DNA of 53,482 bases from Myxococcaceae bacterium (GTDB taxonomy: Bacteria; Myxococcota; Myxococcia; Myxococcales; Myxococcaceae). The notes under the pieces were generated by a model. It had not been told where the DNA came from, ran no database searches, and saw only the letters and a list, made by a program, of their open reading frames with translations. The stretch covers positions 1 to 53,482 of the forward strand of contig JADGHL010000021.1 in assembly GCA_019686135.1 (NCBI GenBank), given 5' to 3'. Made by a program: the position numbers and the translations under genes. Shown here piece by piece: positions 6,902 to 14,996 of the stretch. Positions within the stretch are counted from its first letter, which is position 1, and every line of letters starts with the position of its first letter.

Positions 6902-8968
6902 TCAGACCCGGAAGCGGCGGACCTCGCTCTTGAGGACCTCGGCCTGCTTCTGCAGCGAGTCGATGGCCTCCTCTAGCTGGCGCACCGACTTCGACTGGTG
7001 CTCGGTGACGCTCTTGATCGCCTCCACCGCCTTGAGCACCTGTTCGCTGCCCTTGGTCTGTTCCTTCTGGGCGCGGTTGAGGTGGGTGACCATCTCGTTG
7101 ATGTTCTCGATGGACTTGATGATCTGCCGCGACCCGTGGGCCTGTTCCTGGGCGGACCGTTGCACGTGCGAGGTGAGCATCTTCATCTTCTCCGCGCCCT
7201 TCATGATCTGTTCCGACCCGCGGGCCTGTTCGTTGGTGGCCTTGGAGATCTGCTGAACCGTCTCGGCGATCCGCTGAATCGCGCTGGTGACCTGCTTCGA
7301 CCCGCGCGCCTGTTCGACGGTGGCGCGGGCGATCGCCTTGACCATCATCGTGCTCTTGTTGGCGGAGTCGTAGATCTTCTTCAGCGCCGTCTCCGCCTCG
7401 CGGCCCAGGCGCACGCCCTCCTCGACGTTCTTCACGCCCTGGTTCATCACCGCGACCGCGTTCTTCGACTCGTCCTGCACGCTGCGGATGAGGTCGGCGA
7501 TCTCCTTGGTGGAGGCGCCGGTGCGTTCGGCGAGGTCCTTGATCTCCTCCGCCACCACCGCGAACCCCTTGCCGTGCTCGCCCGCCTGGGCCGCGATGAT
7601 CGCCGCGTTCAGCGCGAGCAGGTTGGTCTGTTCGGCCACGTCGTCGATGACGTTGAGGATGTTGCCGATCTCCTGGATCCGCTTGCCCAGCGACTCGATG
7701 GCGCTGCTGGCCAGCCGGGAGGACTCCTTGATCTTGTCGATCCCCGCGAGCGTCTTCTGCAGCGCCTCCACGCCGGTGGCCGCGTCGCTGGAGACCGTCT
7801 CGGAGAGCTTGGCGGTCTCGTTGGCGTTCATCTCCACCTGGCCGATGGAGATGTCCATCTCGCTCATCGACGAGGAGGTCTCCTCGGTGGAGGCGAGCAG
7901 CTCCTCGATGTTGCGGGCCACCTCCTTGATGGAGAAGGTCATCTGCTCGATGGCGCTGGTGGTCTCCTCCACCGAGGCGGCCATCGCCTGCACGTTCTCG
8001 GCGACCTCGTCGTTGGTGGCCGCCATCTGCATGATCGACGACGAGGACTCCTCCGCGCTCGCGTAGAGGACCTCCACGTTCTCGGCGATCCCCCGAAGCG
8101 ACGCGAGCATCTGCACCATCGACGAGGAGGTCTCCTCCACCCGCGCCTGCGTGGTGGCGGCGCCGGAGGCCACCACGTTCCCTGTGCGGGAGATCTGTTC
8201 GATGACGCCGGCCACGCCCTCCCCGACGCCGCGGATCCGCCCCAGCGTCTCGCGGAGCGACTGGCTGATCCGGTTGAGCGCCTCCGCGGCAAGGCCGATC
8301 TCGTCCTGACGCGTCACCTCCACCCGCCCGGTGAGGTCCGCCTCCGACAGCCGCGAGGCTTGCAGCATCATCGCCTTGAGCGGGCGGAGGACGATCCCCC
8401 GCGAGAGTGCCCAGGAGATGACCGCGAGCAGGAGGAACCCGGCGATGGAGATCGCCAGCACCGTCAGGCGCACGTTGGTCATCACGTGGCGAACGCCGCG
8501 CGCGGCGACCACGACGAAGGCACGCGGGCCGGAGGAGCCGGTGTCGATCGGCTCCACGACCAGGGCGTCGCCGTCGGGAAGCTCGCGCTGGGAGGGCGAT
8601 GCGCCATCGAGCTGCGCACGGATCCGGTTGAATCCGTCCGGGAGCGTGCGCGGGCGGCTTGCCACCACCACCGGGGGCTGACCGGGCGTAGGTTCGACCA
8701 GCACCGCCGCCCACTCCACCCGGTCGCGCTCGCCGATCGGAATGGGCGCGGGCGTGGCCTGGGCGGTGGCCGGGAGCCTGCCGGCCGGATAGAGCGCCGC
8801 AATCTCCCGTGCAACGCTGTGGGCGTGGTTGTACACAAGGCCGCGAAGGTCGGACTCGATCTGGCGCGGGATCAGCAGCGCGAGGAACCCGAGGGTCACG
8901 AGCAGTGCCAACGACAGCGACAGCAGCATCGCGCCCAACAGGCCCAGCTTTCGGAACCAGTCGAACAA
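6902..8968 (-). CDS. methyl-accepting chemotaxis protein with 28-residue heptad-repeat modules
   Basis: Transmembrane chemoreceptor of about 688 residues. TM1 is about 8-33, a small extracytoplasmic sensor about 34-160, TM2 about 164-187, HAMP about 188-238, then a long signalling hairpin. The kinase-contact tip is unmistakable (LLALNAAIIAAQAGEHGKGF, about residues 450-468). Both arms carry 28-residue repeats, listed separately. The start is uncertain: no ATG or GTG precedes TM1 outside the divergent HDAC gene, so I chose the TTG at 8968, which places a short charged N terminus (FDWFRK) before TM1. No che genes are nearby, so the receptor probably signals to a cluster elsewhere. Confidence 0.9.
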   Translation of the reverse strand: MFDWFRKLGLLGAMLLSLSLALLVTLGFLALLIPRQIESDLRGLVYNHAHSVAREIAALYPAGRLPATAQATPAPIPIGERDRVEWAAVLVEPTPGQPPVVVASRPRTLPDGFNRIRAQLDGASPSQRELPDGDALVVEPIDTGSSGPRAFVVVAARGVRHVMTNVRLTVLAISIAGFLLLAVISWALSRGIVLRPLKAMMLQASRLSEADLTGRVEVTRQDEIGLAAEALNRISQSLRETLGRIRGVGEGVAGVIEQISRTGNVVASGAATTQARVEETSSSMVQMLASLRGIAENVEVLYASAEESSSSIMQMAATNDEVAENVQAMAASVEETTSAIEQMTFSIKEVARNIEELLASTEETSSSMSEMDISIGQVEMNANETAKLSETVSSDAATGVEALQKTLAGIDKIKESSRLASSAIESLGKRIQEIGNILNVIDDVAEQTNLLALNAAIIAAQAGEHGKGFAVVAEEIKDLAERTGASTKEIADLIRSVQDESKNAVAVMNQGVKNVEEGVRLGREAETALKKIYDSANKSTMMVKAIARATVEQARGSKQVTSAIQRIAETVQQISKATNEQARGSEQIMKGAEKMKMLTSHVQRSAQEQAHGSRQIIKSIENINEMVTHLNRAQKEQTKGSEQVLKAVEAIKSVTEHQSKSVRQLEEAIDSLQKQAEVLKSEVRRFRV
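7035..7315 (-). repeat. 28-residue repeats in the C-terminal arm of the chemoreceptor hairpin
   Basis: The motif EQxxGSxQ (EQARGSKQ, EQARGSEQ, EQAHGSRQ, EQTKGSEQ) recurs every 28 residues, four copies, mirroring the four N-arm repeats on the other side of the signalling tip. Confidence 0.8.
7801..8140 (-). repeat. four 84-bp (28-residue) repeats in the N-terminal arm of the chemoreceptor hairpin
   Basis: The motif EET/S-S-S/T-x-M/I-x-x-M recurs exactly every 28 residues four times (EETSSSMVQM, EESSSSIMQM, EETTSAIEQM, EETSSSMSEM). Each copy is four heptads. The Glu-Glu-Thr/Ser cores also resemble methylation-site sequences of MCPs. Confidence 0.8.
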
Positions 8969-9014
8969 GCGCCGGCCACTGTAGGGACGGCGCGTGAACG
9001 AGGGCAAGAATCCG

Positions 9015-10034
9015 ATGTCCGCCCCCACGCTGGTGCTCACCGACGAGCGGATGCTCGGGCACGATCCCGGCGCCGGGCACCCCGAATCTCCCCGGCGGCT
9101 GCACCGGATCCTCGAGGTGCTTAAGGCCGCCCCCATTCCGGGCGTGCAGCTTCGCGCCCCGCGGCCGGCCACCCGCGAGGAGCTCTTGTGGGTCCACACG
9201 CCGGCGCACGTCGACGGCCTCGAGCGCCTCCGCGGTCAGCGCGCGCAGCTCGATCCCGACACCGCCATGTCCGAAGAAAGCTGGGACGCGGCGCTGCTGG
9301 CCGCCGGCGCCGCGGTGGAGGCGGTCGACGCGGTGCAGTCCGGCGCGTTCGCCAACGCCTTTGCGCTGGTGCGCCCGCCCGGCCACCACGCCGAACCCGA
9401 CCGCGCGATGGGCTTCTGCCTCCTCAACAACGCGGCGATCGCCGCCGAGCGCGCCCGGCGCAGCGGCGCACAGCGGGTGCTCGTCCTCGACTGGGACGTG
9501 CACCACGGCAACGGCACCCAGGCCGCGTTCTGGACGCGGCGGGACGTGCTCTACGTCTCGTCGCACCAGTACCCGTACTACCCCGGCACCGGAGCGCCCG
9601 GTGAGGTGGGCGCGGGCGAGGGCGCGGGCTTCACCGTCAATTGCGCGCTCCCGTCGGGTCTGGGCGACGCCGACTACGGCGCGGTCTTCCACGATCTCTT
9701 TCTGCCGATCGCCCGGGCGTATGCCCCCGACCTGGTGATCGTCAGCGCCGGGTTCGATCCGCACCGCGCCGATCCGATCGGAGGGATGCTCGTGACCGAG
9801 CGCGGGTTCGCGGCGATGGCGTCGGCCGTGTGCGAGCTCACCGGCGGGTCGAAGCTGGTGCTGCTTCTGGAGGGCGGCTACGACCTGGGCGGCCTCGCTC
9901 GCTCGGTGCACGCGTGCGCCGAGGTGCTGGCGGGCCGGCGCGACGACTTTCCCACCGGAGCCTCCCCCGCCGCGGCGCAGGCGATCGCCGCGACGCGGGC
10001 GGCGGTGGCCCCCTATTGGAGGAACGTTCTTTGA
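9015..10034 (+). CDS. histone deacetylase / acetylpolyamine amidohydrolase family zinc hydrolase
   Basis: 339 residues of the class II HDAC-like family, which removes acyl groups from lysine or polyamine nitrogens using zinc. Signatures in order are 'RPPGHHAEPDRAMGFCLLNN' (catalytic His pair), 'DWDVHHGNGTQ' (zinc Asp and His), 'GFDPHRADPIGG' (second zinc Asp) and 'LEGGYDLGGLA' (active-site Tyr). The ATG at 9015 has AGGG upstream; a GTG at 8994 is possible but less likely. The next gene starts inside its stop codon, so the two are translated together. It is divergent from the chemoreceptor with a 46-nt gap. In bacteria most members act on acetylated small molecules or proteins; the target is unknown here. 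Confidence 0.92.
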   Translation: MSAPTLVLTDERMLGHDPGAGHPESPRRLHRILEVLKAAPIPGVQLRAPRPATREELLWVHTPAHVDGLERLRGQRAQLDPDTAMSEESWDAALLAAGAAVEAVDAVQSGAFANAFALVRPPGHHAEPDRAMGFCLLNNAAIAAERARRSGAQRVLVLDWDVHHGNGTQAAFWTRRDVLYVSSHQYPYYPGTGAPGEVGAGEGAGFTVNCALPSGLGDADYGAVFHDLFLPIARAYAPDLVIVSAGFDPHRADPIGGMLVTERGFAAMASAVCELTGGSKLVLLLEGGYDLGGLARSVHACAEVLAGRRDDFPTGASPAAAQAIAATRAAVAPYWRNVL

Positions 10035-10828
10035 GCGAAGTCGAGCGGGCGAAGGGCTACATCCACGGGTCGACCGATCCGCGCGAGGTGGCGCGGCTGG
10101 AGAAGCAGGCCGGGTTCGCGTGGCGGTTCGTGGGGCCGAAGTTCATCGCGCACAAGGGCGAGCGGGTGCTCGATCTCGCCACCGGCGTGGGCGCGATGGC
10201 CGAGCAGATCCTCATGCACCATCCGGGCGTGCGGCTCTTCGGCGCGGACGTGCGCATGTCCCAGCTGCGCTCGGCGAAGGCCAACCACCCCGGCGTGACG
10301 CTGGTGAACGCGGACGGCGCGCGGCTGCCGTTCAAGGATGCCGTGTTCGACCGGATCCACTGCAGCTGGCTGCTCGAGCACGTCCCCAACCCGGTGGCGA
10401 TCCTCCGCGAGTGCCGCCGCGTGACCCGCCCGGGCGGGACGGTCCACTTCGTGGAGGTGGACAACGCCACGTTCCGCCTGGTGCCGCCGGATCCGGAGAT
10501 CGAAGCGGTGATGGACGCGCTCAACCGCGCGCAAACAGCTTCGGGCGGCGATCCCTTCGTGGGTCAAAAGCTGGGCGCGCTGTTCCGTGAGGCCGGCTTC
10601 GAACAGGTGTCCCTGTCCCCGTCCGCGCTGCACGGCCGGTGGGACGACCCGGCCTTCTACGCGGAGTGCATCACCGAGTTCGCGGAGATCTTCGAGAGCA
10701 TCGACGAGGCGGTCGATCCGGAGATGGCCCAGCGGGCGCACGCCGCGGCGCAGAAGCTCCGCGCGCGGCTCGGGATGCGCGGCAGCGAGTTCCACTACTC
10801 CGGCGTGCTGGCGGTGGCGACGCGTTGA
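10031..10828 (+). CDS. class I SAM-dependent methyltransferase
   Basis: 265 residues from a TTG at 10031 whose last two bases overlap the upstream TGA (TTGA). A strong Shine-Dalgarno (GGAGG at about 10019-10023) sits about 7 nt before it, which decides the start. Motif I is 'VLDLATGVGAMAEQI', followed by the acidic end of beta-2 ('GADVRMSQL'), motif II 'NADGARLPF' and the post-motif 'RVTRPGGTVHFVEVD'. It belongs to the UbiE/Methyltransf_11 type that modifies small molecules. The substrate cannot be deduced. Translational coupling to the deacetylase gene suggests a shared function. Confidence 0.87.
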   Translation: MSEVERAKGYIHGSTDPREVARLEKQAGFAWRFVGPKFIAHKGERVLDLATGVGAMAEQILMHHPGVRLFGADVRMSQLRSAKANHPGVTLVNADGARLPFKDAVFDRIHCSWLLEHVPNPVAILRECRRVTRPGGTVHFVEVDNATFRLVPPDPEIEAVMDALNRAQTASGGDPFVGQKLGALFREAGFEQVSLSPSALHGRWDDPAFYAECITEFAEIFESIDEAVDPEMAQRAHAAAQKLRARLGMRGSEFHYSGVLAVATR

Positions 10829-10861
10829 CGCGCCAGCGATTCGCGTGAGAATGGCCCGGCC

Positions 10862-11263
10862 ATGACCCGACCCCTCTTCACCGCCCTCACCGCGGCTTTC
10901 GCGCTGTGCGCCTGCGGCCCCTCGGAGCTGACCATCACCATGAACGAGGACAACGGCTCGGGGCAGGTCGGCACCGCCACGCTCACGGATACGAGCGACG
11001 GCCTGAAGGTGGTGATTTCGGTCAGCAAGGGGAACGCCACCGGACCGGAGGCGGCGCACATCCACCCGGGCCGCTGCGGCGAGCTGGGCCCGCCGAAGTA
11101 CCCGCTGGAGGAGGTGGTCGACGGCGCCAGCACCACCCTGGTGGTGAAGGACCTCGACGGGAACCTCGTCCGCCTCTCGTCTCTTCTGCAGAGCCCGTTC
11201 GCGGTGAACGTCCACAGCGCCGCGGACAGCACGGTCTACGTGAGCTGCGGGAACATCCAATGA
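10862..11263 (+). CDS. small CHRD-like secreted lipoprotein
   Basis: 133 residues starting with a lipoprotein signal ending at Cys18 (...FALCAC|GPSE). The mature part is beta-rich and contains 'AAHIHPGRCGELG' followed by 'SPFAVNVH', a layout similar to CHRD-domain and Cu/Zn-SOD-like folds, in which a His-x-His near a Gly-Cys and a late His occur. I do not see the full set of SOD copper ligands, so enzymatic activity is doubtful. Its TGA overlaps the ATG of the following SDR gene (ATGA), so the two are translated as a unit. Confidence 0.7.
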   Translation: MTRPLFTALTAAFALCACGPSELTITMNEDNGSGQVGTATLTDTSDGLKVVISVSKGNATGPEAAHIHPGRCGELGPPKYPLEEVVDGASTTLVVKDLDGNLVRLSSLLQSPFAVNVHSAADSTVYVSCGNIQ

Positions 11264-12027
11264 ACGAACAACTTCCCTGTCGGACGGCGCTCATCACCGG
11301 CGCCTCGAGCGGGCTGGGCCGCGGCCTGGCCCGGTGGTTCGCCACGCGCGGCGTGCAGGTCTTCGCGGCGGCGCGGCGCGAACAGCAGCTCGAGGAGCTG
11401 GCGAAGGAATGTCGCGAGGCGGGCGGAAAGCTCGAACCGATGCGCCTCGACGTCTCGGACAGCGACGACACGATCCGGCGCATCCGCGAGCTCGACGAAC
11501 GGGTGGGCGGGCTGGACCTGGTGATCGCCAATGCGGGCGTCGGCGCGGACACCCCGGCGAAACGGCTGGAGTGGGAGGACGTCAAGCGGATCATCGACGT
11601 GAACGTGACCGGTGCCGCCGCCACGCTCTGCGCGGTGCTGCCGCGGATGGTGGAGCGCGACCGCGGGCACCTGGTCGGCATCTCCTCGCTCGCGGCCTAC
11701 CGCGGGCTGCCGGGGTCCGGCGCGTACTCCGCGTCCAAGGCGTTCCTCTACATTTTCCTCGAGGGGCTGCGCGTCGACCTGCAACGCACCCACATCAAGG
11801 TCACCAGCATCCATCCCGGGTTCGTGAAGAGCGAGATGACCGCCCGGAACAAGTTCCCGATGCCGTTCCTGCTCGAAACCGACGACGCGGTGGAGCGGAT
11901 GGCGCGCGCCATCGTCCGGGGCGACAGCGAGTTCGCGTTCCCGTGGCAGACGTCGAGCCTGATGAAGTTCGCGAAGGTGCTGCCGAATGGCGCGTGGAAC
12001 ATGGTCGCGCGCCGGATGATGCGCTGA
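11260..12027 (+). CDS. short-chain dehydrogenase/reductase (SDR family)
   Basis: 255 residues. It has the Rossmann motif 'TGASSGLGRGLA', the NAD-stabilising 'NAGVG', catalytic Ser in 'GISSLAAYRG', and catalytic Tyr/Lys in 'GAYSASKAFL', the classical SDR arrangement for NAD(P)-dependent oxidoreduction of alcohols or ketones. The C-terminal portion is basic and hydrophobic, as in membrane-associated SDRs of lipid metabolism. The ATG at 11260 overlaps the stop of the lipoprotein gene by 4 nt. It is convergent with the PBP1A gene 32 nt downstream. The substrate is unknown. Confidence 0.92.
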   Translation: MNEQLPCRTALITGASSGLGRGLARWFATRGVQVFAAARREQQLEELAKECREAGGKLEPMRLDVSDSDDTIRRIRELDERVGGLDLVIANAGVGADTPAKRLEWEDVKRIIDVNVTGAAATLCAVLPRMVERDRGHLVGISSLAAYRGLPGSGAYSASKAFLYIFLEGLRVDLQRTHIKVTSIHPGFVKSEMTARNKFPMPFLLETDDAVERMARAIVRGDSEFAFPWQTSSLMKFAKVLPNGAWNMVARRMMR

Positions 12028-12059
12028 TTCGGGACGGGGGGGTGGCGCAGGCGCCAGGC

Positions 12060-14996
12060 TCAGAGGCCGCTCTGCTCCATCATGAACTTGTTGGGGTCCT
12101 CCTGCCCCTTCTCCGGCGTGCGCTCGTGGGGTTCGGTCCCGCGCTTGAACCACATCTCCTTCACCTCGTGGCTGCCGGAGGTGGCGAGCTTCCCGGTCTT
12201 GTTGTCGATCCGCAGCCGCACCAGATCCGCGCCGGGCGGAGGCGTGAAGTCGGGCTGGGGCACGCCGTCCAGCGCCTTCTTCATGTAGGCCAGCCAGATC
12301 GGCAGCGACGCGCGGCCGCCGGTCTCGTAGCGGCCGAGCGGGTGCGGGTTCAGGTCGTAACCCACCCACGAGGTCGCCACGAGATCGTGCGTGAACGCGG
12401 AAAACCACGCGTCGAACGAGTCGTTGGTCGTCCCGGTCTTGCCCGCCGCCGGCTTGCCCAGCCGCATCGCCGCCACGCCGGTGCCCTCGCGCACCACGCC
12501 GCGCAGCAGGTCCACGAGGATGAAACCGGTCTCCTTGCTCATCACCTGCTCGCCCTGGTCGTACAGGCGCGCGTACGCGCCGGCGATCCGGTCCTGCAGC
12601 GGCGCCCACGGATCGTCGTACGCGGTGTGGTCCTCGAGCGTGCGTCCGTAGCGGTCCTCGATCTTCCGCACGAAGTACGTGGGCCGCTTGTTGCCGAAGC
12701 GCGCAAACGTCGCGTACACGCCGGCCAGCTCATACGGGTAGACACACGAAGAGCCGAGCGCGGCGGAGAAGTCCTGGTTGATGGGCGTGGTGAGACCGAG
12801 CTTGTGGGCCCAGTCGGTCATCCGCTGCACGCCCACCGCGCCGAACGTCTTCACCGCGGGGATGTTCATCGAGTTGATGAGCGCGGTGCGAAGCAGAACG
12901 TCCCCCTGGAAGTCCGACGAGTAATTCTCCGGCTTCCACCGCACCTCGCTGGTGGGATCGTCGTAGACGATCGGGCTGTCCACGATCACCGTCGCCTCGG
13001 TCCACTTCAAAAGCTCGATCGCCGCCGAGTAGACGAACGGCTTGAAGCTCGATCCGGGCTGCCGGCAGGCCTGGAACGCGCGGTTGTACTCGTTGGCGTC
13101 GAAGTCGTAGCCGCCCACCATCGCCACGAGGTACTGGCGCCAGGGATCGATCGAGACGAGCGCGCCCTGCAGCTCGGGCTCCTGCTCGAGCCGGAAGAGC
13201 TGCACGTCTCTGGGCAGCTTGCGCTTCATCGCCTCGCCGGCGGTCTTGTCGTCGTCGGTGAGGCCGTCCGCGTCGGTGGCGCGGACGAGGATGAGGTCCC
13301 CCGGACGCAGCACGCCGCGGATGGTGTCGATCAGCGACGACGGGTAGTACGCCTCGGGGTTCAGCTTGCGCGCCCAGCGCATCCCCAGGAGCGGAAGCTT
13401 CCCCTTGAAGTGGCCGACCTGAACGTCCGCGCTCTGCCCGTCCGCATCCACGCCGGTCACCAGCGCCACGTAGAAGTGCTCTTTCTGGATCTGTTCGTCG
13501 CCGAGCGCGCGGTCCGCCTTGTCGAGGAACGCCTCCCACTCGCTCTTCGCCAGGTTCCCGAGCACGCCGCGGAAGCCCTGCCGCTTGTCCACCTCGAGGA
13601 GCCCGTAGAACATCGCCTCCTGCGCGGCGCGCTGCTTCTCCGAGTCCATGGTGGTGTAGATGCGCAGCCCTTCGTTCAGCAGCGTCTCGTTCCCGTAGCG
13701 GGCGGCCACGTCGCGGCGGACCTGTTCGACGAAGTACGGCGCGAACTCGTGGAACACGTCCTCCACCGGGTACGCCTTCACCTCCTCCGCCTGCGCCTGG
13801 TCGTACTCGGCCCGGGTGATCATCCCCTCGTGCAGCATGCGGGTGAGCACGTAGCCACGGCGCTTCTTCGCCGCCTCCGGGTTGAGGAACGGCGAATACC
13901 GCGAGGGCGCCTGCGGGAGCCCGGCGATCAGCGCCATCTCCGCGAGCGTGAGCTGCGTCACGTCCTTGCGGAAGTAGTTCTCCGCCGCCGCCTGCACCCC
14001 GTAGGAGTGGTGCCCGAGGTACACGTTGTTCAGGTACAGGTAGAGGATGTCCTCCTTGGTGAGCGCGCTCTCCAGCCGCCGCGCCAAAATCGCCTCGCGG
14101 ATCTTCCGCTCGAGCGTCTTCGCCGTGGCCTTCTGGAACGCCGCGCGCCGCCGCGCTTCGCGGATCCGGAGGAACGCGCGCTCCACCTCCTGTTCACGCC
14201 GCTGCTGGGCCGCGGCCATCAGCCGGTCGTGCGCCTGCCGGGCGATCTCCTCGTCGGTGTAGCTGTCGGGGCTGCGGGGCAGAGGCGCCGTCTCCGCGGT
14301 GGCCCCGTCGTCCGCCGTCTCCTCCGCCGGGGTCGCCGCCGCCTCCTCGCCGGCCGACGCCGGCCGCGCCTTCGGCTTCGGCGGCTTCTTCCCGCCGCGC
14401 ACCAGCCCCAGCTCGTGGAGCTCCTTCTTGATGCGGGCGATCTCCGCGTCCAGCTCCTCGCGGGTCGGCTCGGCGGGCGGGGGCACCTGCTTCTCCGCCT
14501 CCGCCATCATCTCGTCCGGCTGGAGCCCGCGCATCTCCGCGGTGACCAGGATCGCCTTCGCGGTCTGCTGCGTCAGCGTGGAGCCACCCTGGACCGAACC
14601 GCCGAGGTGCAGCTTCTTGCGGATGGTGGACACCGCGGCGCGCAGCGTGCCGGGGACGTCCACGCCGCCGTGGTCGAAGAAGCTGGAGTCTTCCGAGGCG
14701 ATGAACGCCTGCACCAGGCGCTTGGGGATCCGTTCGTAGGGGATGACCTTGCGGCGCTCGTTGTAGAACTCGCCGGCCAGCACCCCGTCGTCGCTGAGCA
14801 CCTCGGAGAGGATGAGCGGCCGGTACTCGTCCACGCGGGGGATCTCCGGCAGCCCCTCCGAGTACTTGTAATAGATGACCACCGCGCCGATCGCCGCGGC
14901 CGTGACGCCACACAGCGTCACCCAGGCCGCGATCTTGAGGCCGCGCAGCCACCAGGGCCGCTTCGGCGGAACGCCATCCAGCACCAGCTTCGACAT
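12060..14996 (-). CDS. mrcA: bifunctional penicillin-binding protein 1A with insertion in the glycosyltransferase domain
   Basis: 978 residues of class A PBP, which polymerises and cross-links peptidoglycan at the inner membrane. TM anchor is about 22-43. The GT51 domain starts near 60, with the catalytic Glu102 in 'ASEDSSFFDHGG', then 'GGSTLTQQTAKAIL' (137-150) and, only after about 140 extra residues (153-292), the remainder 'KTLERKIREAILARRLES' with the second Glu301 and 'YLNNVYLGHHSYGVQAA'. The insert is Ala/Pro/Glu/Lys-rich and partly coiled coil. The transpeptidase domain has SxxK in 'PGSSFKPF' (about 646), SxN in 'INSMNIP' and KTG in 'AAGKTGTTND' (about 852). The ATG at 14996 overlaps the upstream pseudouridine synthase stop by one base. 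Confidence 0.94.
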   Translation of the reverse strand: MSKLVLDGVPPKRPWWLRGLKIAAWVTLCGVTAAAIGAVVIYYKYSEGLPEIPRVDEYRPLILSEVLSDDGVLAGEFYNERRKVIPYERIPKRLVQAFIASEDSSFFDHGGVDVPGTLRAAVSTIRKKLHLGGSVQGGSTLTQQTAKAILVTAEMRGLQPDEMMAEAEKQVPPPAEPTREELDAEIARIKKELHELGLVRGGKKPPKPKARPASAGEEAAATPAEETADDGATAETAPLPRSPDSYTDEEIARQAHDRLMAAAQQRREQEVERAFLRIREARRRAAFQKATAKTLERKIREAILARRLESALTKEDILYLYLNNVYLGHHSYGVQAAAENYFRKDVTQLTLAEMALIAGLPQAPSRYSPFLNPEAAKKRRGYVLTRMLHEGMITRAEYDQAQAEEVKAYPVEDVFHEFAPYFVEQVRRDVAARYGNETLLNEGLRIYTTMDSEKQRAAQEAMFYGLLEVDKRQGFRGVLGNLAKSEWEAFLDKADRALGDEQIQKEHFYVALVTGVDADGQSADVQVGHFKGKLPLLGMRWARKLNPEAYYPSSLIDTIRGVLRPGDLILVRATDADGLTDDDKTAGEAMKRKLPRDVQLFRLEQEPELQGALVSIDPWRQYLVAMVGGYDFDANEYNRAFQACRQPGSSFKPFVYSAAIELLKWTEATVIVDSPIVYDDPTSEVRWKPENYSSDFQGDVLLRTALINSMNIPAVKTFGAVGVQRMTDWAHKLGLTTPINQDFSAALGSSCVYPYELAGVYATFARFGNKRPTYFVRKIEDRYGRTLEDHTAYDDPWAPLQDRIAGAYARLYDQGEQVMSKETGFILVDLLRGVVREGTGVAAMRLGKPAAGKTGTTNDSFDAWFSAFTHDLVATSWVGYDLNPHPLGRYETGGRASLPIWLAYMKKALDGVPQPDFTPPPGADLVRLRIDNKTGKLATSGSHEVKEMWFKRGTEPHERTPEKGQEDPNKFMMEQSGL

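Noticed and set aside
12041-12058. Terminator hairpin between SDR and PBP1A genes
   Set aside because: TGGCGC/GCGCCA leaves a loop of only two bases and there is no T tract.
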